A stretch of DNA of 64,000 bases from Brachypterus glaber (lineage: Eukaryota > Arthropoda > Insecta > Coleoptera > Kateretidae): the NCBI GenBank assembly GCA_958510825.1, contig OY294044.1:46712626-46776625 (forward strand), read 5' to 3'. A program made the position numbers and the translations under genes. The notes beneath the pieces are model-generated. The model ran no database searches. It saw only the letters and a list, made by a program, of their open reading frames with translations, and was not told where the DNA came from. Every line of letters begins with the position of its first letter. The stretch's first letter is position 1. Below, in pieces: positions 30,011 through 40,200 of this stretch.

Positions 30011-31145
30011 CTAAAGAATATGTTCAAAATGACCTCCACCAACTTGAACACATAAAGCAGCTCTTTTTAACAGACTTCTCCTGGCATTAATAATCATATT
30101 TGGAGTTACTGACTCAAGCGCTTCATGTATTCGGTCTCCTAGTTCTTCTACAGTGTCTGGCATATTTCTATACACTAAATTTTTTACATGGCCCCATAAA
30201 AAGAAGTCCATTGGAGTGAGATCAGGGGATCTAGGAGGCCACCTTCTGGGACCCCCACGGCTTATCCAACTGTTTGGAAAACTGATGTCGAGTTGGCTTC
30301 TTGCCGTTTCTGAGAAATGCACTGGACAGCCATCATGTTGAAACCAGATGTTATCCACATTTGCCAACCTTTGAAGTGGGATGTCATCAATAAGATTTTC
30401 CACTTCATCCCTTAAGACGTTAGTGTAGGTTTCGCCATTCAATCTGCCAGGAAACTCATGGGGTCCAACCTAAAAACAAATATTTTAAGCATTTTATGGT
30501 GGTTTATTTCTCAAAATAACTTACTATAGCATCTCCCAATATTCCGGCCCAAATATTCAAGGAAAACCTTCGTTGGGGATTTCCTTGCCTGAAGGCATGG
30601 GGATTTTCCTGTCCCCAAACATGAGAATTCCTTGAATTAAAAAAACCATCTCTTTGAAACCCAGACTCATCCGTAAAAAGAATGCTTTTTACAAAGTTTT
30701 CATTTTCTTGATGTTTCTGCAACAGCCATGTGCAAAATTCGACTCGTAAAGGATAGTCCTCCGGTGTCAAGCATTGTACTCGAGTGTAATGAAAGGGATG
30801 CATTTTTTCATCTTTTAAAATTCGTTGAACAGAGGTCTTAGACATATCAAGATTTCTAGCCACGATACTAAGGCTTGTTTCAGGTTCTTCTTCAAAAGCC
30901 TGAATGACAGCTTCTTCATTATCAACAGTTCTTGCAGTTCGCGGAGCGCCTCCAATCACTTTTTTGTTTGGAGTTAAATTTCCAGAATTTCTTGCCCTTT
31001 GCACCAATCTTAAAATAACATTTCTGCTAGGATGTTCTCTATTGGGAAAACGAATAGAATATTCTACAGATGTAGCTGAAGCACTCCGGCCACACTCGCC
31101 ATATAAAATTAGCATTTCGCAATTCTCTTCTGAAGTAAACATCAT
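30011..31145 (-). CDS. Tc1/mariner-type transposase with one 55-bp intron, intact
   Basis: DDE/D transposase that would bind the TIRs and cut and paste at TA sites. Exon 1 is 31145-30525 (207 codons), exon 2 is 30469-30011 (152 codons plus stop). The intron 30524-30470 has GTAAGT donor and TTTTTAG acceptor and restores the reading GDAI-VGPHEFPGRLNG. The total is 359 aa with no stops. The N-terminus has the insect EMLxxYGECGR / FPNREHPSR helix-turn-helix module, then a second HTH (about 90-120). Catalytic Asp candidates sit in FTDESGF, FQHDGCP and RSPDLTPMDFF, with 36 residues between the last two. That spacing is wider than the 34 of classic mariner, so the exact subfamily is uncertain. Without the intron it reads as two separate frames. 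Confidence 0.9.
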
Positions 31146-32323
31146 GAAAGTTTTGATATTTTTTCATGACATTAATAAATATTTATGTCACATTAATCAC
31201 CATGTCAACCTATGTACCTGCAATAATTAAATTTGCTTCCATAGCTACAAATTCAACCTTTAATGGTAATTTATAATCAGCAACAGTATTGGTCCACTTA
31301 AAGCGTTCTTATTTTTGAATTGAACGAAGATGGATTTTTTTTGAAAATTTTTTCATGTTTTCCAGAGGGTTTTTAATATACCCTCAAATTTCGGTACGCG
31401 AGTTCTGGAACAGGCTGTATCTCAAGATCGGTGCATCCTAGGACAAAAAACGTTTGATATGAAAATAAAGAGGACCAAATCTCCAACATTTTGTGTGTCG
31501 TGTATTTTTTTGTACGACTTATAGCTAATTCACGGCACCGTCTTAAACGTTACACTGTAGGGTTTTAGATTTTTCTTTATAACTTGGTTAGGAAGGTGTT
31601 TTTTATGCTTATTACAATGGTGATTCAATCGAAAATCGGTTTACTCGAGATAATGGGGCACAAATTTGTGAATTATTCAAAAAAAAAATTATAATTTTAC
31701 GGAAAATAAAAAGAAAGTGCCAGATAGATGTTTAAATTTTCACCCAAAATGTTCTAAACGACGATAAAGAACAATTTTGGTTTTTCGAAAAAAAAAATTA
31801 AAAATCTAAAAACGTATTATGTAACGTTTAAGAGATATTTTAAAAATCCGTTTTTTTGTGATAAACACGTTAAAAAAATAACAGTTCCAAATCGAGTACA
31901 ACGTCTCAAAATTGTTTTTTTATTTGCGGCCCTAAGCCCTACCCAATAAACCGAAAATCAAAACTCCCTGAATTATATCCAGGTAACGGCTCTTTTGTTG
32001 ACCTGAAGACTAAACTACAACTGGAAATATGCCGCGTACTGGTGATGATAAATCATGTGAGCAAAGGTTCTGTAAAATTCAAAACCTCCGAGAATGAAAT
32101 CCTAATGAGCGCCAGTTCGTAAATAGTGGTAAAAGTTCTTCCGCAGACTGCCTGCTAAACAACACTAACAAACTGCACATTTTTTGCACAATTCTAATAG
32201 TGTTTTTGTTGCTGATATCGATTTTGTTTAAACCAAATCTCTATCTCTTTCCGTTTTTAAGAAATAACCTGCCAAAAATTTAAAAAAATTTTAATGTCAT
32301 TTTAGGTGAACAATAAATCATTT

Positions 32324-34215
32324 ACAGGGTTCCCACCAATGCTGGGAAACCTTGAAACCCTGGAAAACGCATGGAATTTAGATCCCCACCTGGAATTTAA
32401 CAGTTTTTCTTTAAAAAAACTGTTTTTCACCTGGAATTTATTAATAGGACCTGGAATTTAACATACTAAAATATAACTTGTTCAAGAAAAATTAAAACAC
32501 TAGGCACAAAAATTAAAGGATATAAAAAAACATCCTAAATTTTTAGGTGATTTTTAAAACCTGGCGAAAAATAGTAGTAGAGTACACAAAAAAGCAAATT
32601 TAAGCTTCAAGTCTCTAGTTTTAAGATCCTGAAAAATATTAAAATATTTTTATCATTGACCGTTTTTGAGTAATCATAAAAAAATCAGCGTTAAAACAAA
32701 TTTCCAAATTCTTGCTTGCCTTTTAAAAAGTCCACGGTCTTCAATATTTTTTCTTTGTGATTTTGTCTGAAAGCTCATTTAGTTTGATTCTTCTTCTTTA
32801 ATTTGATCGCTAAAAAAGCTCTTTACGATTATTTTATGCTGTGGTATCGGCGTCAGAAGCAAAAATTACACTTTTAAATTTAATAATAACTCGGGAACTA
32901 ATGACCGTGCAGAAAATTGTTTCTGAAAACCACACAGTATCCTCTATAAAATGTTTTTGCTTATTGATGTTTTTTTTTTTATGCAAGAAACCTAAAACTT
33001 AAAAAATGTAAAAAATTGCCTTTTCAGAATTTGTCGCTTGATTTGAGATTACAGTGGCGCACCCGAAAGGGGGTCCAAATTTAAAAAATTATAATGATTT
33101 TTTAACTATGCATGTTAGCTTTTCAAAAATTTTCGCCTGCGGTGCTAATGTTGGATTTTTGTTAATAGATTTTACAAAATAATATGATCCATTAAACTGG
33201 AAAATGTGAAGCATCAATATTTCTTAAGATTTTCGGCTGCGGCGTTAAACATAATAAGTTGTATTTTAAGAGGTTTACCATACCCATTTAAAGTTTTAGA
33301 AAACAATTTGCTTATCCGGAAAAAAATGTTAATTATTGAAAATGAAATGATTTTTTTTGAATCTTTTTTTTTTTGTTTAAAAATAAAAAAGTATTATACA
33401 GCGCGGTCCAAAAGTCACCCCCCCCCCCTTTAACTTTTGAACGAGTTGAGATATCGACTTCAAATTTAGAACTCTTAAATAAGACAACTTATACTATCTT
33501 TTAGCATATATTTCATATTTTCAGCTCTTAAAATGTGGGCAGGGGGCATGGGGGGACATTTTTTTAAATTGTAAGGGGGTCGTGTGATACATCATTTTAA
33601 AGCTTATAAAATTCTCTATTTAAACTAACATTTTTAAAATTTTTAATAATGTTTTTTAAGATTTTGATTTTTCAATTTTTTGTGCTAAAACATTCGATTT
33701 TTTAAGTTTTTTTATAATTTTTTATTTATGACAACTAAAATTAGTTTAAAAGTATAATTAACATTTTTTTATGATGAAATTAGGCATTTTTAAAAAATTA
33801 TTTGTTTTTTTTAGAGGAATTTTGACATTAATACCCATTTTCAACCCCATTTTAAACCCAAAAAATTTTATTTTTTAAATTTAAAAATATGCAGTTAAAT
33901 GGAGAATTTTATAAGCTTTAAAATGATGTATTACACGACCCCCCTTTCCATTTAAAGAAATGTGCCCCCCTGCCCACATTTTAAGAGCTGAAAGTATTAA
34001 ATATATGCTAAAAGATAGTTTAAGTTGTCTTATTTAAAAGTTCCAAATTTGAAGTCGATATCTCAACTGGTTCAAAAGTTAAGAGGGGGGGGGGTGACTT
34101 TTGGACCGCTCTGTATACTAAAACTATTTTACTATACCTGGAATATTAATAATTTTTACCTGGAAAACCTGGAAAATACCTGGAATTTGAATGTCAATTT
34201 TTGGTGGGAACCCTG
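32324..34215. mobile_element. CAGGGTTCCCACCAA TIR element, level 2
   Basis: It starts CAGGGTTCCCACCAA and ends with the exact inverse TTGGTGGGAACCCTG. Subterminal CTGGAATTTAA / ACCTGGAAA motifs recur near both ends. The termini look hAT-like, but the flanking 8-mers (ATCATTTA, ATTTATTA) agree at only 5 of 8 positions, so superfamily is unproven. A related diverged terminus (GGAACCCTGG) lies at 35466-35475. Positions 33125-33250 contain minus-strand GCGCCGCAGGCGA-type motifs. Confidence 0.65.
33397..34115. mobile_element. Mariner-type MITE (CAG-GTCCAAA family), copy 2, level 3
   Basis: TA-flanked, with termini CAGCGCGGTCCAAAAGTCA and TGACTTTTGGACCGCTCTG. It aligns along its length with 15549-16260 (for example AGACAACTTATACTATCTTT and GGGGGTCGTGTGATACATCA). 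Confidence 0.85.
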
Positions 34216-34910
34216 ATTTATTAAAGCACCTACAAAGATTTCCTATAGCTTGAATTCAAGTTACATACTTGCTCTATAAAATCGTAAAGTATATAGATTT
34301 CACTTCCGGTGTCCAACTGAAGAATAGTTTTCAAGACATCTGCAATGACGATTCAGTGTTGCTGTTTAAGACTATTTTGGGCAGTATATGTCATATTTAG
34401 CAAAATTGACACACACATGGGCTTGACAAATTTAATAAATTTGACGTTAAATTTATAAAAACTGCTTAACAAAGATAAATTCACCTTCCTTTAAACATCA
34501 TTGCAGAGGTATCAAAAGCCACTCCTCAACTGAACTTTTAAAATGATTTCCAGACATTTTTCATAATTATTTAATAGAGCATAACACTTAACACATAACT
34601 TTAATTTAAACAAGAAAAAACTTTTGTAGCTGCTATAATAATTTAAATATGAGCCTCCAAAAATGACAAATTTAAATTTTTATAAAACTTTGGAACGGCT
34701 TTTCTCAACAGTGGAAACATACAGAGATTTGATCTAAACAAAATCGAAATCAGCAACAAAAACACTAACAGAATTGTGCAAATAAAATTGCAGTTTGTTA
34801 CTGTCGTTTGACATGCAGTCTGCGGAAGAACTTTTACCACTATTTAAGAACTATTGCTCATTAGGATTTCGTTCTCATAGGTTTTGAAGTTTACAGACAC
34901 TTTGCTATAA

Positions 34911-35179
34911 TGTATAATAAACTAAATATTTAGAACTTGTTTCAGTGATAAAACAATTTAATAAGTTTAATTCCGAGTTTTTTCCTTTTTGGCCAAAACC
35001 CTTCAATGTTAAATGTTAATTTTGTAAAATACTTAGCTTTTCATGTATAATAAAGTACCTATTTAGAACTTGTTTCAGTGATAAAACACTTTAATAAGTT
35101 TAATTCCTAGTTTTTGCCTTTTTGGCCAAAACCCTTCAATGTTAAATGTTAATTTTCTGAAATACGTACTTTTTCATGT
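34911..35179 (+). repeat. Tandem duplication, two 133-bp units
   Basis: 34911-35043 and 35044-35179 share TTAGAACTTGTTTCAGTGAT and GGCCAAAACCCTTCAATGTT, and differ at only a few bases. Confidence 0.85.
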
Positions 35180-35667
35180 ATTTTAAACTATTTATTTCAA
35201 TAAAAAAATATTTTTGGACACTTTCGTTTTGCTACATTATGTATGTAGCCTACATAGTGCGACGTGTCGAAAGAAAAAAAAACATGTTCCGTCTCACCGT
35301 GTAATATGGAAAAAACTTAAATTTGCATGCAATACTGCCTTCCTTAGCTAAAACGTCCTAACTGACATTGCTATTTTCCCTAATTTTTTCGAATATAATG
35401 AATTCCAGGTTTCAATTTTAATGTCCCTGACGTTTTCCTGACTTCCCTGTTTTCCCTGACTGGTAGGAACCCTGGAGAATAGATAAATATGGCATTGAAC
35501 AACCTGTATATGCAGATAAGCCGAAAATGACAAAAATGTTAGAACGTTTTAACTAAGAGGGCAGAATAGGTCATCATTTCCTTTTCATATTACAATTGTA
35601 ATTTTTTGCTATATTATTTATTAAATAAATTAGGTGCGTGAATTAAATCTGATGACTTACATATGCC
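35180..35667. other. Intergenic AT-rich sequence
   Basis: A small palindrome ATGTAGCCTACAT (35242-35254) and a CCCTGAC / TTCCCTG-rich patch (35422-35476) were noted. No gene is supported. Confidence 0.4.
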
Positions 35668-35796
35668 GATTTTTTGTGGAGCAGCGGTTACTAACCAAAT
35701 TAGGGGAACATGTATTTCTTTCTTTTTTTAACTCGCCAATTAAACATAGAAAGAAATACATACAGGTTAACCGGCGTTACCACAAAAAATTGACTA
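35668..35796 (+). mobile_element. Hairpin MITE (TTTTTTGTGG family), copy 1
   Basis: ATTTTTTGTGGAGCAGCGGT at the left pairs imperfectly with GGCGTTACCACAAAAAAT at the right. The inner GAAATACAT pairs with ATGTATTTC. An inverted copy is at 48036-48160. Confidence 0.75.
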
Positions 35797-36040
35797 TAGA
35801 TATGTACCAAATATATATGATGACATTTAAATCATCACGTCTAATTTAAGATAATTACCACCTCTTAAAATTTGGGGGCTGCTCAACAATTATGTCATCG
35901 ATCTGAAGGGGCGGCGAAGAGTTCAGCTAAACGTGACGGCCTATATAAAATGTTTTAAATATACGAGTCATGTAACGTGACAAAATGGTGACAGTGAAAA
36001 ATTAAAAATAGGTGACAATTGTTAAACAGCCCCTTAACAT

Positions 36041-36258
36041 GGGAGGATTGGTGTAATGGACTACCGCGTCGTACTTGACGAGTTTACTACCCAAAATAGC
36101 GTGAGTTCGATTCTCACCGGCGCCGATTTGCCTTTTTCAGTTAATAATCGAAATTTGGCGAAGGCGTAAGTGAAGCGGACACTCCCTATAAATTGGTTCG
36201 AAAGTCAATTAAAGCCGGTGGTTCCCTCTACTACTAGCCCACACAAGTCCTGGACTTG
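36041..36258 (+). mobile_element. tRNA-derived SINE, copy 2
   Basis: The head GGGAGGATTGGTGTAATGGA contains an A-box-like segment, and the B box GAGTTCGATTC is at 36103-36113. The body through GGTTCCCTCTACTACTAGCC matches copy 1 (14893-15084, minus strand). A pol III internal promoter is inferred. Confidence 0.8.
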
Positions 36259-36395
36259 ACTATATTTTAAGACAATTTCGGTTTCGGTTTCGCCTCCGTA
36301 GAAAAATAAGCACTCACGTCCACTAAAAACTACTACTCTTAATTACTATTATATTAAGAGTAAAATATTACTTTTGTCAAAAATTAACAGTGTAT

Positions 36396-36500
36396 CTATT
36401 CTTGACCATTCGTATATGCAGTTGTTATGTTATCACCAATCACATATTAGCTATCATAACAACAGTGTATGCATTTTTTTTTGCGAATGGTCAAGAATAG
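36396..36500. mobile_element. Short hairpin MITE, 105 bp
   Basis: CTATTCTTGACCATTCG and the exact inverse CGAATGGTCAAGAATAG are at the ends. The inner CAGTTGTTATG pairs with CATAACAACAG. Confidence 0.8.
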
Positions 36501-36741
36501 AGCTGATGACTAATTGGAATCAAGATGGTTTAAGTAGTTTTTTTCATTATGGTAGAAATATCTGACAAAACCAATGATTTAGAGTCGAAATCATTGTAAA
36601 AAACCCATGGTTTCTTTTAACTGCACATGTTACTACTACTACTATTACATTTTAAATCCGGCAAGTAACAATTTGTTACTAACAAAAATGTGGAGAAGGG
36701 AAGTGATCTTGTAAAAAATATACCAAGTAGAAAAATTATTT

Positions 36742-37226
36742 TTAATTTATTTTTCCGTCATGTTTATTTAAAAAATTATTTAAAATTCCGCTAATTGCTT
36801 CAGGGGTATTAAGATGCATATGATGGGTTCCGTCTACAACATGATGTTGAAAATCTCTACTGTTTTGTTTGAGTAGTTCAATCATTTCAAAAATATCCGC
36901 CTTGTTGTCATAATAACTGCTTTTTGTAGCCTTTATGTAACATATTGGAAACTTAAAATTTTTGCAGTATTCAAGAAGTTCTGTTTGAGACCAGTTCATT
37001 TCAAAGCCTGTTTTTGTTCTTGGGTCTTCCGTAATATAGAATTTATTTGGGTGGAACTTTGAAGGGGCCGTTTTTCGTTTTAGGACAATTTCTGCGTACT
37101 TTTCTTCTATAGAATTTCCTCCAAACGATTTAAGGACCAATTTATTTTTCAGGTCATCCATTGTATAAGCTGGAGGTTCTTTATCACTTTGAACTTGTCT
37201 GTCATATTTCAAATGATCATCCATTC
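36742..37226 (-). CDS. Serine hydrolase exon 3 (C-terminal)
   Basis: The acceptor TGTTTATAG precedes 37226. Its GA joins the G from exon 2 to make Gly before MDDHLKYD. The exon encodes 160 residues including [23 protein letters not shown] and [20 protein letters not shown], then the stop at 36742-36744. The frame stays open upstream to 37266 only by chance. The AATAAA at the stop codon could act as the poly(A) signal. Confidence 0.92.
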
Positions 37227-40200
37227 CTATAAACAGGTTTTCTGTTATCTGGAGTGCACAAACCAAATTTCTAGTTCATAGTGAACTATAAGATATATAG
37301 TTTTTTTTATTATAATCAAAAAGGATGTAGATTTTATAGTGCACAATGAAATAAAAGTTTGTGTAGAGTAGAAAGTGAGGGGTAAACCGCTGACAAAATT
37401 TTGTACACCTCAATTCCTTTTAGGAGTAAATCTTCAAAGATTTCCTCCAGATTATCTCGAGTTTCTAAGATTTTCTAAGAAAAGAAGGAAATCTTTAGAT
37501 TTTAGATTAATCTGAGGTAATTACCTCGTAACCTTCAAAGATTTCCTCCAATTTTTACACCTAAATTCCTCCGCGGTCTAACCCCCGGTATAGTCTTGTA
37601 TTCTTGCGAAAAAAAAAATTGCGTACATTTGCGTTTCATTTTATGTCGGTAGAGCAAAAAAAAATTGTCGGTCGATCGGTCTGTCTGGGAAATTCTGTTG
37701 GCACGATAACTTTTTAAAAAAAGTCATGAAACATGCATAAATTACGCATTGTTTCATAACTCCTCTTAAATTGCATCTATGGTTAACTTTATCAAAATGT
37801 TTTTTTATACAAATTTATTAAAGATTACAAAATCACGTTTTGGTTTTTAAAATCGGTTAAAAAATAAAAAAGTTGTATACTTATAAATGTCACTTAATAC
37901 GTAAGTCCCTACATAAAGTTCTTCGAGAACCATAAAAAAAATGAAAATGATGAAACCAAAAAATTTTAATTATTTTTTTTTTTCGTTTATCCAAGCAAAA
38001 AAAACATTTTTTTATTTTTGAAAAAAAAATTTTTTTTTTCGAAAAAATAAATATTTAAAAAAAAAATGTTTATTTTTTTTGAAAAAATATTTTTTTTTGT
38101 TTGGAAAAACGTAAAAATTGTTGGTTTTAAGTTATCATTTTAATTACCTACGTATTAAGTGACATTTATGAGTATACAACTTTTTTATTTTTAACCGATT
38201 TTAAAAAAGCAACAGGTGATTTTGTAGCGTAAGTAATCTGTAATAAGTTTGTCTGAAAGATTATTTTGATAAAATTTACCATAGAGGCAATATGAGAGGA
38301 TTTATGAAACGATGCGTAATTTATGCATGTTTTCATGACTTTTTATCGTATTTAGAGGCCCATGACATTTTTATTTACTTACCGATTTTGATAATTTAAA
38401 AAAAAAATTATAGCCAGTAAAATAGTTAATGAAATTTGTCTTTTGACATTGTTTTCGAAATACTGCCGGTTTTTTTGGCGTTTGGGCCCTTTTGAAGGTC
38501 TTAAAATAATGGGATTTGGTTAATTTACATACTGAATAAATAGTATATTATAAGTTTTTATAAAAAAAAACATTTTTTCCCTAAATCTCGAAAAGAATGA
38601 AAATTGCGCCGCAGGAGAAAATTTTTTTTACTTCTGTTTATTTCCGGCCTTTTTTTAATTTAATGTAGTAAAACTCAAGTTTTAAAAATTCAAATAAAAA
38701 AATAAGAAAGCCCTAGCACCGCAGGTAAAAAATTTTACAACTGTGCTGGTCTATTTAAATTTGGAAACAGTGGTATAAGTTCTAGCGCCGTAGGCGAAAA
38801 TATTGACTAATTTCAAGTTTAGGTTTTATAAACTCCAATAAAAAAGAACTTATAAAAGCTATTGCGCCGCAGGCGATTTTTTATAAATTTTATAGCCTAT
38901 TTTAATTTTAGAAGTATTACTATTTAATGTTTAAATGCAATAAAACTCTAGCGCCTCAGGCGAATTTTTTTACGAATTTGAAGCTGTAGGGTCCACTTGG
39001 AAAAGAGCCCGCATATTTGCTTCGCTTTGTGCCCTTATCGTTCTGCAAAAAGCTATAGCGCAGCAGGTAGGCGATTTTTTTAGAAATTTTATAGTCTATT
39101 TAAATTTTAAAGGTGGTACTATTTAAAGTTTAAATGCAAGAAATGCAAGAAAAGTCTAGAGCCGCAGGCGAAAATTTTTATTTGTATGGTCCACGCTTTA
39201 TGCATATTTGCTTCGCTTTGTGCCGTTATCGTTCTGGGGGAGTAAAAATAAAGTATAAACTATTATAAACCAAAAGAAGTAATCAACGCCGGGCCCCCCT
39301 TGAATTCCTAAAAGAGAGTAAAAAAGCTATAGCGCTGCAGGCGAATTTATTTAGAAATGTTATAGTCTATTTTAATTTTAAAAGTGTATATAAAGTTCAA
39401 GTTTAATTTTAGAAGTATTACTATTTAATGTTTAAATGCAATAAAACTCTAGCGCCTCTGGCGATTTTTTTTACGAATTTGAAGCTGTAGGGTCCACTTG
39501 GAAAAGAGCCCGCATATTTGCTTCGCTTTGTGCCCTTATCGTTCTGGGGGAGCAAAAAGCTATAGCGCAGCAGGTAGGCGATTTTTTTAGAAATTTTATA
39601 GTCTATTTAAATTTTAAAGGTGGTACTATTTAAAGTTTAAATGCAAGAAAAGTCTAGCGCCGCAGGCGAAAATTTTTACGAATTTGAAGGTGTATGGTCG
39701 ACTTGGAAAAGAGCCTGCATATTTGCTTCGCTTTGTGTCCTTATCGTTCTGGGGGAGTAAAAATAAACTATTTATTATAAACCAAAAGAAACTATCGACG
39801 CCGGGGGTCTTGAATTCCTATAAAATTTTAGAATTTCGGGGGGACCCGGGCCCCCCCTCCTGGATACGGCCTTGGAGGTAAAAATTTTAGATAAATCCAT
39901 ATTGGATATGCCGTAACTGACACTGCCAGACTGGCAGGGACCAAATCGTCACGCGTATCATACAATACATGTATTGTATACAATACATTGCAATGTATTG
40001 TATGCAATATATTGTATACAATGCATTGTATACAATGTTCTACGTGTAACACCGTCTTACTATACATATGTTATTCTTATAACATTTGGCGTGCCCTAAT
40101 TTAATACGAAAATAATGTTAGCTCCCACTATCAACAAGACAAACAGCATAATCATGATTTAAATCATAGCATTTTTTGATTTAAAGTAAAAAACGTGGGA

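Larger units (their letters stand above)
29184..31419 (-). mobile_element. Tc1/mariner-superfamily transposon, apparently autonomous copy
   Basis: Ends are CAGCCTGTTCCAGAA (29186) and the inverse TTCTGGAACAGGCTG (to 31417), with TA at both borders and inverted similarity extending about 65 bp. It carries an intact intron-containing transposase on the minus strand (30011-31145). It also carries an inverted remnant of the same gene on the plus strand (29728-29999). At about 2.23 kb it is long for a mariner. A second copy with the same layout is at 52331-54700. The empty site is visible in the opposite arm of the host fold-back (TTTTAAAATATCTC). Confidence 0.92.
28988..32052. mobile_element. Fold-back host element carrying the transposon at 29184-31419
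   Basis: The left arm 28988-29183 and right arm about 31834-32052 are inverse: ATTGGGTAGGGTTTAAGGCC pairs with GGCCCTAAGCCCTACCCAAT. The right arm retains the uninterrupted sequence across the insertion point of the mariner-like element. Confidence 0.8.
32062..34905. mobile_element. Outer fold-back element, level 1 of a three-level nest
   Basis: The left arm 32062-32290 and right arm about 34680-34905 are inverse: GTGGTAAAAGTTCTTCCGCA (32128) pairs with TGCGGAAGAACTTTTACCAC (34822), and GTGTTTTTGTTGCTGAT pairs with ATCAGCAACAAAAACAC. The elements at 32324-34215 and 33397-34115 lie inside. The open frame at 34643-34840 is an arm reading. Confidence 0.75.

Noticed and set aside
36041..36125. 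Functional tRNA gene
   Set aside because: A and B boxes are present, but the cloverleaf stems do not close and a second diverged copy with a shared non-tRNA body shows it is a SINE.
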